Assembly: GCA_005789685.1 (NCBI GenBank)
Contig: SXXD01000237.1
Coordinates: 1 to 8,504, forward strand
Length of the DNA: 8,504 nucleotides
Reading direction: 5' to 3'
DNA from: Burkholderiales bacterium
Lineage (GTDB): Bacteria > Pseudomonadota > Gammaproteobacteria > Burkholderiales > Burkholderiaceae_C
Below the pieces are notes generated by a model. It made no database searches. It worked only from the letters and a program-made list of their open reading frames with translations, and had not been told where the DNA came from. Shown piece by piece: positions 1 through 6,671 of the stretch. A program made the translations under genes and the position numbers. Position 1 is the first letter of the stretch. Every line of letters starts with the position of its first letter.

Positions 1-105
1 CACCCTGCTACCGGCAAGCGAGTCGAGTTGAAATCAAACCTACCATCTGAACTGCAACTGTATGTCAATCATGCCAAACCCAAGTCCACGTCCCCGCCAG
101 TTTGA
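1..105 (+). CDS. rluC: RluC-family 23S rRNA pseudouridine synthase, C-terminal fragment
   Basis: Frame 1 is open from the window edge to a TGA at 103-105 and gives the last 34 residues of a protein beginning HPATGKRVEL and continuing through NLPSEL. The HP-x-TG motif followed by a hydrophobic, LP-containing segment is typical of the extreme C-terminus of RluC/RluD-type pseudouridine synthases, which modify uridines in 23S rRNA. The catalytic core lies upstream of the window and cannot be seen. Context supports RluC in particular: in E. coli rluC neighbours yceF-yceD-rpmF-plsX-fab, and that same cluster follows here. The next gene begins inside this one, overlapping by 35 to 44 bases. The tail after the motif is lysine- and proline-rich. 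The family call rests on a short segment plus synteny. Confidence 0.72.
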   Translation, partial: HPATGKRVELKSNLPSELQLYVNHAKPKSTSPPV

Positions 106-745
106 CCTGATCGCCTTTGATTGGGATGGCACGCTGTTTGATTCCACCGCCATCATCACGCGTTGCATCCAGCGCGCTGTGGTCGATGTCGGCGGGCAAG
201 AACCAAGCAAAGAAGCCGCGTCTTATGTCATCGGGTTGGGATTGATGCAAGCACTGGCGCACGCCGCACCCGATGTCCCTGTTGAAAAATACCCAGAACT
301 TGGACAGCGCTATCGCCACCACTACACGGCACACCAAAACGACATTGTTCTTTTTGACGGTGTCTTGCCCATGTTGGCAGAGTTGAAATTGCGTCACCAT
401 TGGTTAACGGTGGCCACAGGCAAGAGCCGCCAAGGTTTGAACGAAGCCTTGCATGAGGTTGACTTAAAGGGCGTGTTTGATGGCTCACGCACAGCAGACG
501 AAACAGCAGGCAAGCCCAGCCCAATCATGCTGCATGAGTTGATGCGGGAGTTTGGCGTGGAGGCTGAGCGCACCCTGATGATTGGCGACACCACACACGA
601 CTTACAAATGGCATTGAATGCAGGTTGTGCCAGTGTCGGGGTGAGTTATGGCGCTCACGAGCCTTCTGCTTTCCATGATTTGAAGCCGAAGTTCATTGCG
701 CATTCTGTGTCTGAACTGCGGCAATGGCTGATTGAAAATGCTTGA
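62..745 (+). CDS. HAD-superfamily (subfamily IA) phosphatase, Gph-like
   Basis: This 227-residue protein is a haloacid dehalogenase-type hydrolase, predicted to be a cytoplasmic Mg-dependent phosphatase acting through an aspartyl-phosphate. All four motifs are visible. Motif I is FDWDGTLFDS, with nucleophile D20 and acid/base D22. Motif II is T119 in VATGKS, motif III is K151 in GKPSP, and motif IV is MIGDTTHD with D176 and D180. A helical cap of about 70 residues lies between motifs I and II, as in phosphoglycolate phosphatase and pyrophosphatase (PpaX)-like members. The length is normal for the family. The substrate cannot be read from the sequence. The start is uncertain: ATG at 62 and ATG at 71 both lie inside the upstream rluC frame and neither has a good Shine-Dalgarno, which suggests translational coupling to rluC. 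The end overlaps the Rieske gene by 8 bases. Confidence 0.9.
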   Translation: MSIMPNPSPRPRQFDLIAFDWDGTLFDSTAIITRCIQRAVVDVGGQEPSKEAASYVIGLGLMQALAHAAPDVPVEKYPELGQRYRHHYTAHQNDIVLFDGVLPMLAELKLRHHWLTVATGKSRQGLNEALHEVDLKGVFDGSRTADETAGKPSPIMLHELMREFGVEAERTLMIGDTTHDLQMALNAGCASVGVSYGAHEPSAFHDLKPKFIAHSVSELRQWLIENA

Positions 746-1112
746 GAGCAAGGTCATTCCTTTGTGCCATTCAGTTGACCTGAGCGACGGGGGCTTGGCG
801 GTTCCTTTCGATGTCATTTATGCTGGTCAAACCTGCAGGGCATTTGCCATCCGTTTTAAGGGTGTGGCTCATGCTTACTTGAACCGTTGCAGCCATGTGG
901 CAATGGAGATGGATTTCCAACCCAACCGTTTTTTTGACACAACGGGACAATTCCTCATTTGTTCAACACATGGTGCTTTGTACCGCCCTGATTCTGGCGC
1001 CTGCGCAGGCGGCCCTTGCAATGGTGGTTTGATCCCAATCACCTTGTCGGAGCAAGGCGGTGTGGTTCACTGGCATACTGATTTCAATTTAAAACCTTTT
1101 GAGTTCTCATGA
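738..1112 (+). CDS. Small Rieske [2Fe-2S] domain protein
   Basis: This 124-residue protein consists almost entirely of one Rieske domain. The cluster ligands are C51-x-H53 (in RCSHVA) and C75-x2-H78 (in ICSTHGALY), followed by the usual Gly/Pro-rich loop around residues 87-97 (SGACAGGPCNGG). There is no signal peptide, membrane segment or catalytic domain, so it is a soluble cytoplasmic electron carrier or a redox-sensing subunit. The partner is unknown. The gap between the two ligand pairs is 21 residues, longer than the roughly 15-17 typical of ring-hydroxylase ferredoxins. The chosen start is ATG at 738, which overlaps the HAD stop; an in-frame TTG at 732 would add two residues. The stop overlaps the sppA start as ATGA, implying coupling. 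No oxygenase or reductase gene lies nearby, so a dioxygenase ferredoxin role is not supported. Confidence 0.88.
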   Translation: MLESKVIPLCHSVDLSDGGLAVPFDVIYAGQTCRAFAIRFKGVAHAYLNRCSHVAMEMDFQPNRFFDTTGQFLICSTHGALYRPDSGACAGGPCNGGLIPITLSEQGGVVHWHTDFNLKPFEFS

Positions 1113-2134
1113 GTTCTGAAAATCCTGAATCATCCAATACCCCCAACGAGAGCCTGCACCATCAAGCGTCTTTGGGCGCCCCTGCAAAGTCTTCCGTTCA
1201 AAGCGCCGATGCCAATTGGGAGCGTCAGATCTTGTCAGATTTGGTTCAGTCCAATTTGAAAGAGCAACAAGCCTCGCGTCGATGGAAAGTGGGTTTGAGG
1301 CTAGGCTGGTTGTTGTTTTGGTTGGTGGTGCTGTGGCAGGTGTTTTCACACAACCAAACTTCTACCAGCATCACAAGGCCGCATACCGCGCTGGTCAATA
1401 TCAAAGGTGAAATTGCCGATGGCGCAGACGCCAGTGCAGAGAATGTGGTGGCTGCAATGCGCGCCGCCTTGGAAGACTCCGGCTCGCAAGCCTTGATCTT
1501 GCTTATCAACTCTCCTGGCGGTAGTCCCGTTCAGGCTGGCATCATCAACGATGAAATCGTTCGACTCAAAGCACTTCATCAAAAGCCCATTTATGCCGTA
1601 GTTGAAGAGTCATGTGCATCGGCGGCCTATTACATCGCTGCGGCAACAGACAAAATTTATGTCGACAAGGCCAGCATTGTGGGCAGCATTGGGGTGCTCA
1701 TGGATGGCTTTGGTTTTACCGGCTTGATGGACAAACTCGGTGTCGAAAGACGGCTCATGACGGCGGGTGAAAACAAGGGATTTTTAGACCCCTTTAGCCC
1801 ACAGACCGAGGCGCAGCGAAAACATGCGCAGTTCATGCTGAACGACATTCATTCGCAGTTTATTACGGTGGTTAAAAAAGGTCGTGGCGATCGTTTGAAA
1901 GATACACCAGGCATGTTCAGTGGTTTATTTTGGACGGGTCAGCAAGCGGTTGAGTTAGGCTTAGCAGATGAATTGGCCAGCCTTGACCAAGTGGCTCGTG
2001 ATGTCGTGAAAGCTGAAGAGTTGGTTGACTATTCACGCCAAGACAATGTGGCTGAGCGCTTGGTCAAGCGCTTTGGTGCAGCCATGGGGGAGGGCGCTTG
2101 GAAAGCCATCCGCTCAAGTAGCGTCATTCGCTGA
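1109..2134 (+). CDS. sppA: Signal peptide peptidase SppA, short S49-family form
   Basis: This 341-residue serine protease of family S49 is predicted to sit in the inner membrane with its catalytic domain outside the cytoplasm, degrading cleaved signal peptides and other membrane-embedded fragments. An N-terminal tail of about 60 polar residues precedes one membrane segment (about 62-80, GWLLFWLVVLWQVF). The protease domain follows from about residue 93: NSPGGSP at 134-140, the nucleophile region ESCASAAYY with S171, VGSIGV at 191-196, and the general-base lysine K223 in GENKGFLDPF. The 52-residue spacing between Ser and Lys equals that of the Ser/Lys dyad in the single-domain Bacillus SppA (S147/K199). 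It is therefore the single-domain type, not the duplicated ~600-residue E. coli form. The start is fixed by the ATGA overlap with the Rieske gene. The gene ends 46 bases from a convergent methyltransferase gene. Confidence 0.92.
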   Translation: MSSENPESSNTPNESLHHQASLGAPAKSSVQSADANWERQILSDLVQSNLKEQQASRRWKVGLRLGWLLFWLVVLWQVFSHNQTSTSITRPHTALVNIKGEIADGADASAENVVAAMRAALEDSGSQALILLINSPGGSPVQAGIINDEIVRLKALHQKPIYAVVEESCASAAYYIAAATDKIYVDKASIVGSIGVLMDGFGFTGLMDKLGVERRLMTAGENKGFLDPFSPQTEAQRKHAQFMLNDIHSQFITVVKKGRGDRLKDTPGMFSGLFWTGQQAVELGLADELASLDQVARDVVKAEELVDYSRQDNVAERLVKRFGAAMGEGAWKAIRSSSVIR

Positions 2135-2180
2135 TCGATTTTCGAGTAGCTTCAAGCTGGGGCTTTGTTGAAGGCGCCGC

Positions 2181-2969
2181 TTAAATGCCAATTGCAAAAA
2201 CAGCTGGCGTCTGATTGTTCAGCCCGTCAGGCATTTGTCCTAAGGGCAACTTCCGCCACTGTTGCGTTGTCGAGCTTTGATTGACTGCGCTCGTTAATGT
2301 CAAACCACTGCTGAATGCCAATCGACTACCAGGCAGCAAAGTTTGAACCAATGACGACCAAAGCGCCGCGTTGCGATAAGGGGTCTCAATGAAGAGTTGA
2401 GTTTGACCTGACTTCAAAGCGTATTGCTCTAGCTCTTTAATTCTTCGGGCGCGATCTTGGGGTTCCTGTGGCAGGTACCCTACAAACGCAAAATTTTGGC
2501 CGTTCAAGCCACTGCTCGCCAATGCCAGTAACAAGGAAACAGGCCCGATCAGGGGAATCACTTGGATGCCAAGTTCGTGCGCTGCACGAACCACTGAGCT
2601 ACCAGGATCGGCGACTGCCGGCATGCCAGCTTCGCTGACCAAGCCCATGTCTTCGCCTTCCAGTGCAGTTGTCAATAAGGGCTTGGCATCAAAGCTGCCC
2701 AGATGATCGCCTTTCTTATGCACTTGTCTTGGCAACTCGACAATGGTTTGTGTTTGGATGCTGGCTTTCAAAGGGGTGCATGCATCGATTCGTTTGAGGT
2801 AGGCGCGTGTGGTTTTGGCGTTTTCGCAAATCCAGTGCGTGATGTTAGCGGCTGCCGAAATGGTTCCCATGGGCATCACTTGTTGCAGATCAACGTCTTC
2901 GTCGCAACCGAAGTCAAGCGGGGCTGGCACTAAAAAAAGTTTACCAAATTGGCGCGCTGCTTGTGTCAT
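2181..2969 (-). CDS. RsmI-like SAM-dependent methyltransferase (tetrapyrrole methylase fold)
   Basis: This 262-residue protein belongs to the tetrapyrrole methylase fold, nearest in type to RsmI, the 16S rRNA C1402 2'-O-methyltransferase. Recognisable segments are GEDMGLVSEAGMPAVADPG (residues 105-123), IPLIGPVSLLLALASSGL (138-155) with the GP-x-S loop, FVGYLP (162-167), and FIETPYRN (193-200) near the C-terminal half. The N-terminal RsmI signature (VATPIGNL-type) is replaced by LFLVPAPLDFG, so this is probably a paralogue with another substrate rather than RsmI itself. The chosen start is ATG at 2969, because TGATG joins it to the maf stop by a one-base overlap. An upstream in-frame ATG at 3005 would add 12 residues inside maf and is less likely. 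The product and substrate are not established from the sequence. Confidence 0.85.
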   Translation of the reverse strand: MTQAARQFGKLFLVPAPLDFGCDEDVDLQQVMPMGTISAAANITHWICENAKTTRAYLKRIDACTPLKASIQTQTIVELPRQVHKKGDHLGSFDAKPLLTTALEGEDMGLVSEAGMPAVADPGSSVVRAAHELGIQVIPLIGPVSLLLALASSGLNGQNFAFVGYLPQEPQDRARRIKELEQYALKSGQTQLFIETPYRNAALWSSLVQTLLPGSRLAFSSGLTLTSAVNQSSTTQQWRKLPLGQMPDGLNNQTPAVFAIGI

Positions 2970-3583
2970 CACAATTTCACGCCTGCTTCTCGAAGCAATT
3001 GACATGTTCTGATCAGTGGCAGGCCAATCAAGGCCGTGGGATCGTCGTTGTCAATTGCATCCAAAAGCGAAATGCCCAGACCTTCGCTTTTGGCACTGCC
3101 AGCACAGTCGTAAGGTTCCTCGGCCCGCAAATAAGTTTCAATTTCAGCATCGCTTAAATCGCGAAACTTCACTTTCACTTCAGCCAAATCGGTGCGCTCA
3201 TAACCTGTGGCAATGCACACAACGGACAGCGCTGTTTGAAAAATAACCGTTTTGCCGCGCATGCGTTGCAGTTGCAAGATGGCGTTGGTATGGTTGCCAG
3301 GTTTGCCCAGGGGTATTCCATCTAAGTCTGCTACCTGGTCAGAGCCAATCACGACGGCATCTGGATGTTTGAGCGCAACAGCGCGAGCCTTGGCAAGCGC
3401 CAATCTGAGAGCCAAGTCTTTGGGCGACTCATTGCTGTGTGGCGTTTCATCCACATCTGGCGCCGCAGTTTCAAATGGAATTCGCAGTCGAGCCAGCAAT
3501 TCCTTGCGGTAACGAGAGGTCGAGCCCAATATCAGAGTGCGGCCAGACGCGGTCAATGTGGGTTGCTGTTTGTCTTTGAACAT
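2969..3583 (-). CDS. yceF: Maf/YceF-type nucleotide pyrophosphatase
   Basis: This 204-residue Maf-family protein is a cytoplasmic nucleoside-triphosphate pyrophosphatase that removes non-canonical or modified nucleotides. Visible motifs are LGSTSRYRKELL near residue 19, APDVDETPHSNESP around 39-53, the catalytic-region GSDQVADLDG, GKPG, YDCAGSAKSEGLGISL and TALIGLPLI near the C-terminus. GSDQV together with CAGSAKSEG matches the YceF subgroup, which prefers 7-methyl-GTP, rather than the dTTP/UTP-type YhdE subgroup with SDT; I infer specificity from this resemblance. The ATG at 3583 gives a normal family length. A GAGG lies only one base from the start codon, so the ribosome site is poor. The start faces yceD with a 25-base gap, and the stop is fused by TGATG to the downstream methyltransferase gene. 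Confidence 0.9.
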   Translation of the reverse strand: MFKDKQQPTLTASGRTLILGSTSRYRKELLARLRIPFETAAPDVDETPHSNESPKDLALRLALAKARAVALKHPDAVVIGSDQVADLDGIPLGKPGNHTNAILQLQRMRGKTVIFQTALSVVCIATGYERTDLAEVKVKFRDLSDAEIETYLRAEEPYDCAGSAKSEGLGISLLDAIDNDDPTALIGLPLIRTCQLLREAGVKL

Positions 3584-3608
3584 GCCTCAATTCTCTTACA
3601 CTGAAGGC

Positions 3609-4178
3609 ATGGATAAAAAATTTGATTTGAATCGCCTCAATGTCAAGGCTTTTGCAAAAGAGGGGCTCAGTTTGCAAGGGCAACTGAGTCTGGCTCAGTT
3701 GCCCAGACTGGCTGAATTAGCGCTAAGCCCTGTTGAGTCCTCTTTGCAGGATTCAGGGGAGCCGGCCCATGTTTCATGGGCTCTCCAAGGTGAGTTGGTA
3801 CTTGTTTCGGATGGTGATTCTCAAATTTGGACACACCTGAAAGCCGAGGTTGATTTGCCCATGCAGTGCCAAAGGTGCATGGGCCCCGTCAAATTGTCTG
3901 TGAAAACCGACGCATCCTTTCGATTTGTCTCGGATGAAGCTACGGCAGAAGCAGAAGACGACGAATCCGAGGAGGACTTGCTGGTTTTGACGCCTGAATT
4001 GAACGTTGTGGAACTCATTGAAGACGAGCTCATCATGTCTGCCCCCCTTGTGCCCAAGCATGAAAAATGCCCCAATTTGGTGCCAATGTCGGCCGTCGAT
4101 GAAGCCTTTGAAGAGGCTTTGGAGGCAAGACCCAGCCCTTTTGCGGCATTGGCGCAATTGAAGAATAAACCAAATTAA
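3609..4178 (+). CDS. yceD: YceD / DUF177 protein, 23S rRNA accumulation factor
   Basis: This 189-residue protein matches the DUF177 (YceD) family. Its homologues are needed for normal 23S rRNA accumulation, and its gene is almost always next to rpmF. Features seen are an N-terminal basic segment ([19 protein letters not shown]), a central CxxC (C87-Q-R-C90) in the conserved MQCQRC stretch, an acidic run around residues 113-123 ([10 protein letters not shown]), HEKC with H151 and C154, and the family's closing motif [11 protein letters not shown]87/C90 with H151/C154 could form a metal-binding set; this is inference. ATG at 3609 is preferred because the resulting N-terminus matches the family. 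In-frame upstream starts at 3582 and earlier would run over the maf start. GAAGG ends just one base before the ATG, too close for a standard ribosome site. Confidence 0.9.
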   Translation: MDKKFDLNRLNVKAFAKEGLSLQGQLSLAQLPRLAELALSPVESSLQDSGEPAHVSWALQGELVLVSDGDSQIWTHLKAEVDLPMQCQRCMGPVKLSVKTDASFRFVSDEATAEAEDDESEEDLLVLTPELNVVELIEDELIMSAPLVPKHEKCPNLVPMSAVDEAFEEALEARPSPFAALAQLKNKPN

Positions 4179-4183
4179 CGCGC

Positions 4184-4212
4184 TGGTTTGGGACGAAAGT
4201 TTGGGCTATAAT
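4184..4212 (+). promoter_or_regulatory. Putative sigma-70 promoter for rpmF-plsX-fab
   Basis: A perfect TATAAT lies at 4207-4212, a few bases after the yceD stop. The -35 region is weak: TGGTTT at 4184-4189 gives 17-base spacing but matches the TTGACA consensus poorly. The bases just after the -10 box are GC-rich (CAGCGGC), a discriminator type often found in promoters under stringent control. Expected transcription start is about 4219-4220. The position, just before a ribosomal protein gene with a strong ribosome site, fits a growth-rate-regulated promoter. The -10 box is seen directly; activity and stringent control are inference. Confidence 0.6.
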
Positions 4213-4353
4213 CAGCGGCTTCGTGCCTGTGAGGGCGCGTTAGTTCATTCACTGTTTAACCCTAAGCCGCGTTGCGCTTTTTGCGCTTGGCCAGAAAAGG
4301 ACGCTTGTCCTGATCCTCAACAACGCTGCTTCCAACGCATCCAAGGAGCCATC
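4213..4353 (+). promoter_or_regulatory. Long, potentially structured rpmF 5' leader
   Basis: About 140 bases separate the TATAAT box from the rpmF ATG, and they hold several self-complementary segments. GCGGCTT (4215-4221) can pair with AAGCCGC (4264-4270). CGTGCC (4222-4227) can pair with GGCGCG (4234-4239), with one wobble pair. GCGC (4274-4277) can pair with GCGC (4283-4286) across a T5 loop. AGGAC (4298-4302) can pair with GTCCT (4307-4311) across a GCTT loop. No ATG occurs in the leader. The frame of rpmF stays open upstream to a TTG at 4201, but that codon lies over the -10 box and is not a credible start. The function, if any, is unknown; autoregulation by L32 is one possibility. Confidence 0.4.
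4343..4348 (+). promoter_or_regulatory. Strong ribosome binding site of rpmF
   Basis: AAGGAG lies five bases before the ATG at 4354. It decides the rpmF start against the longer open frame reaching back to 4201. It is one of the best ribosome sites in the window. Confidence 0.85.
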
Positions 4354-4536
4354 ATGGCTGTTCAACAAAATAAAAAGTCACCTTCTAAGCGTGGCATGCA
4401 TCGTTCGCACAATGCGCTGAATGTGCCTGGTATCGCTGTCGAGCCAACAACTGGCGAAACTCATTTGCGTCACCACATCAGCCCCAACGGCTTTTACCGT
4501 GGCCGCCAAGTTCTGAAGAACAAATCAGAAGCCTAA
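4354..4536 (+). CDS. rpmF: 50S ribosomal protein L32
   Basis: This 60-residue basic protein is bacterial ribosomal protein bL32 of the large subunit. It has the family's opening [19 protein letters not shown], a middle segment ending [16 protein letters not shown], and [11 protein letters not shown] near the end. The length is that expected for proteobacterial L32. The zinc-binding cysteines of some L32 forms are absent, as is normal for this proteobacterial type. The start is set by AAGGAG five bases upstream. The gene stands between yceD and plsX, the conserved order in which L32 supply is transcriptionally tied to lipid synthesis genes. A long hairpin begins 10 bases after its stop codon. 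Confidence 0.97.
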   Translation: MAVQQNKKSPSKRGMHRSHNALNVPGIAVEPTTGETHLRHHISPNGFYRGRQVLKNKSEA

Positions 4537-4546
4537 TTGACGCTTG

Positions 4547-4595
4547 AAATACAGGCCCGATGCTACATTCAAGGTAGCCTCGGGCCTTTGTATTT
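4547..4595 (+). terminator. Long hairpin between rpmF and plsX, possible attenuator
   Basis: This extended inverted repeat has three stacked arms. AAATACA (4547-4553) pairs with TGTATTT (4589-4595), GGCCCGA (4554-4560) with TCGGGCC (4580-4586), and GCTAC (4562-4566) with GTAGC (4574-4578). A two-base TT bulge and single-base mismatches separate the arms, and the loop is seven bases. The 3' side is T-rich (CCTTTGTATTTGTGT) but has no uninterrupted T tract, so termination would probably be partial. It lies just before the plsX start, which lacks a Shine-Dalgarno. It may act as a leaky terminator, an RNA processing or stability element, or a translational gate. The pairing is seen directly; the role is inference. 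Confidence 0.6.
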
Positions 4596-4610
4596 GTGTC
4601 TGTTGACAAT

Positions 4611-5678
4611 ATGTCATCCAAAGAATTTTTCACCCTTGCTGTAGATTGCATGGGGGGAGACCACGGTCCCAAGGTCACGTTGCCCGCTTGTCGTCATTTT
4701 CTAGACACGCACCCTAACGCGCGCTTGCATTTGGTCGGCCAAGCAGATGCACTGGCTTCGTTTCAGCACGATCGCGCTGTCATCGTTGAAGCCGCTGAGG
4801 TGGTGGGGATGGACGACTCTGTAGAGGTGGCCCTGCGCAGGAAAAAAGACTCATCCATGCGTGTCGCCATCGAGTTGGTGAAGGCGGGCCGGGCCGACGC
4901 TGCCGTGTCGGCTGGAAATACTGGCGCCTTGATGGCTATCGCGAAATATGTTCTAAAAACCATGGATGGCATTGACCGGCCTGCCATTGCGGGTCAAATG
5001 CCCAATTTCAAGGGTGGAGGCACCACCATGTTGGATTTGGGTGCCAATGTCGATTGCTCGCCCGAGCATCTTTTGCAGTTTGCTGTCATGGGCTCAGCCT
5101 TGGTTTCTGTCTTGCAAGACAATGAAAGCCCCAGTGTTGGCCTCTTAAATATTGGCGAAGAAGCCATTAAAGGCAACGAAATTATCAAAAAAACTGGCGA
5201 ACTGTTGCGATCTGCTGCTAACTCCGGTGATTTGAATTTTTATGGCAATGTCGAAGGAAACGATATTTTCAAGGGAACTGTTGATATTGTGGTGTGCGAT
5301 GGTTTTGTTGGCAATGTGGCGTTGAAGGCCAGTGAAGGCTTGGCCACCATGATGGGTGGATTTCTGAAATCTGAGTTTTCTCTCAACATCTTCACCAAAA
5401 TTGCTGCTATCGTTGCTTATCCCGTTCTAAATTCGTTTAAAAACAGAGTTGACCATCGCCGTTACAACGGCGCTGCGCTGCTGGGTTTACGCGGCTTGGT
5501 TTTCAAAAGCCATGGTTCGGCCGATGAACTGGCGTTCCGCGTCGCCTTGAACCGAGCGTATGATGCTTCCAGACATCAACTGCTTAGCCGCGTTGCTACT
5601 CGAATTGCACACGCAGCCCCTTTGTTGAATACACAAGGGCTTGCTGAAAATTCAGCCAACCCGGCCGCTATCGAATGA
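4611..5678 (+). CDS. plsX: Phosphate acyltransferase PlsX
   Basis: This 355-residue enzyme converts acyl-ACP and phosphate to acyl-phosphate, the donor used by PlsY in the first acylation of glycerol-3-phosphate. It acts as a peripheral protein at the inner membrane. Family signatures seen are [12 protein letters not shown] (9-20), [11 protein letters not shown] (99-109), LDLGANVDC (141-149), [13 protein letters not shown] (178-190), [16 protein letters not shown] (228-243) and [22 protein letters not shown] (285-306). The length is normal. The start is uncertain: ATG at 4611 puts the first motif at the usual distance, while GTG at 4596 would add five residues and begin right at the end of the rpmF-plsX hairpin. 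Neither has a good ribosome site. The stop overlaps the fabH start as ATGA. Confidence 0.96.
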   Translation: MSSKEFFTLAVDCMGGDHGPKVTLPACRHFLDTHPNARLHLVGQADALASFQHDRAVIVEAAEVVGMDDSVEVALRRKKDSSMRVAIELVKAGRADAAVSAGNTGALMAIAKYVLKTMDGIDRPAIAGQMPNFKGGGTTMLDLGANVDCSPEHLLQFAVMGSALVSVLQDNESPSVGLLNIGEEAIKGNEIIKKTGELLRSAANSGDLNFYGNVEGNDIFKGTVDIVVCDGFVGNVALKASEGLATMMGGFLKSEFSLNIFTKIAAIVAYPVLNSFKNRVDHRRYNGAALLGLRGLVFKSHGSADELAFRVALNRAYDASRHQLLSRVATRIAHAAPLLNTQGLAENSANPAAIE

Positions 5679-6652
5679 CCATTTATTCTCGTATTTCTGG
5701 CACAGGCAGCTTTTTGCCTCCAAGAAGACTGGCCAATGCAGACCTTGTTGCAGAGTTGGCGGCCCAAGGCGTCGAAAGCTCAGACGAATGGATCGTAGAA
5801 AGAACAGGCATTCGCGCCCGTCATTTCGTGGATGCAGGCATTGGCAGCAGTGATTTAGGGGCTGAAGCAGCCCAGCGAGCCATGCAGGCGGCTGCTTGCC
5901 AACCCTCTGACATTGATCTGATCATTGTGGCCACGTCCACACCCGACATGGTGTTTCCCTCCACAGCTGCCTTGCTTCAAAGCAAATTAGGCATTGCGGG
6001 CTGCCCCGTTTTTGATGTGCAAGCGGTTTGCAGCGGGTTCATCTATGCCATGACTGTGGCAGATGCCATGATCAAAACCGGTACGGCCAAACGAGCCTTG
6101 GTGATTGGTGCTGAAGTCTTCAGCCGCATCCTCGATTTCAAAGACCGTACCACCTGCGTGTTGTTTGGTGATGGTGCCGGTGCCGTTGTGTTGGAGGCCT
6201 CTAGCACGCCAGGCATTTTGGCAACCGACATTCACGCCGATGGCAAATATTCAGAACTTTTGTGCGTACCAGGTCATGTTTCTGGGGGTGCCATTTTGGG
6301 TGATCCCGTTTTAAAAATGGACGGACAAGCAGTTTTCAAACTGGCTGTTGGCGTTCTTGAAGAAACAGCTCTGGCATCTTTGAGCAAAGCTGGTTTGAAT
6401 GCCAGTGACATCGATTGGTTGGTGCCCCATCAGGCCAATATTCGCATCATGCAAAGCACTGCGCGTAAACTCAAAATGTCCATGGACAAAGTCATTGTCA
6501 CTGTGGATCAACACGGCAATACATCTGCTGCTTCTATTCCTTTGGCGCTTGACCACGGCATACGTTCTGGGCAAATTACCAAAGGCCAAACCCTGATGCT
6601 CGAAGGCGTTGGGGGCGGATTTACATGGGGCTCGGTCCTCTTAAAATATTGA
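5675..6652 (+). CDS. fabH: Beta-ketoacyl-ACP synthase III
   Basis: This 325-residue condensing enzyme starts fatty acid elongation by joining acetyl-CoA (or another short acyl-CoA) to malonyl-ACP. The catalytic triad of FabH is visible: C119 in QAVCSGF, H252 in VPHQANIRI and N282 in QHGNTSAAS. These sit seven to eight residues beyond the E. coli positions, in keeping with a slightly longer protein. [13 protein letters not shown] (38-50), the DGAGAVVL segment (166-173) and [15 protein letters not shown] at the C-terminus are all typical. Translation is probably coupled to plsX by the ATGA overlap, as there is no clear Shine-Dalgarno. The 19-base gap to fabD contains no recognisable signal. Confidence 0.97.
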   Translation: MTIYSRISGTGSFLPPRRLANADLVAELAAQGVESSDEWIVERTGIRARHFVDAGIGSSDLGAEAAQRAMQAAACQPSDIDLIIVATSTPDMVFPSTAALLQSKLGIAGCPVFDVQAVCSGFIYAMTVADAMIKTGTAKRALVIGAEVFSRILDFKDRTTCVLFGDGAGAVVLEASSTPGILATDIHADGKYSELLCVPGHVSGGAILGDPVLKMDGQAVFKLAVGVLEETALASLSKAGLNASDIDWLVPHQANIRIMQSTARKLKMSMDKVIVTVDQHGNTSAASIPLALDHGIRSGQITKGQTLMLEGVGGGFTWGSVLLKY

Positions 6653-6671
6653 TTCACAGCGCTTTGAAATC

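Noticed and set aside
2135..2180. Terminator between the convergent sppA and methyltransferase genes
   Set aside because: CTTCAA (2150-2155) can pair with TTGAAG (2168-2173) across a 12-base loop, but the stem is short and AT-rich and no T tract follows on either strand.
2970..3005. Upstream ATG at 3005 as the methyltransferase start
   Set aside because: It would lie inside maf and add 12 residues outside the conserved fold, while the TGATG junction gives a natural coupled start at 2969.
3537..3608. YceD start at 3537 or 3582
   Set aside because: These codons lie within or on the maf start, and the added residues do not resemble the family N-terminus, which fits [10 protein letters not shown] from 3609.
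4223..4243. Six-codon GTG-started leader peptide in the rpmF leader
   Set aside because: No ribosome site precedes it and its codons show no regulatory pattern such as repeated identical residues.
4201..4353. N-terminal extension of L32, open in frame back to a TTG at 4201
   Set aside because: The TTG overlaps the region of the TATAAT box, the encoded residues are unlike L32, and AAGGAG places the start at 4354.
4603..4631. Perfect TTGACA at 4603-4608 as a plsX promoter
   Set aside because: No -10 hexamer follows at 16-18 bases (only a T-rich run), and transcription would begin inside plsX.
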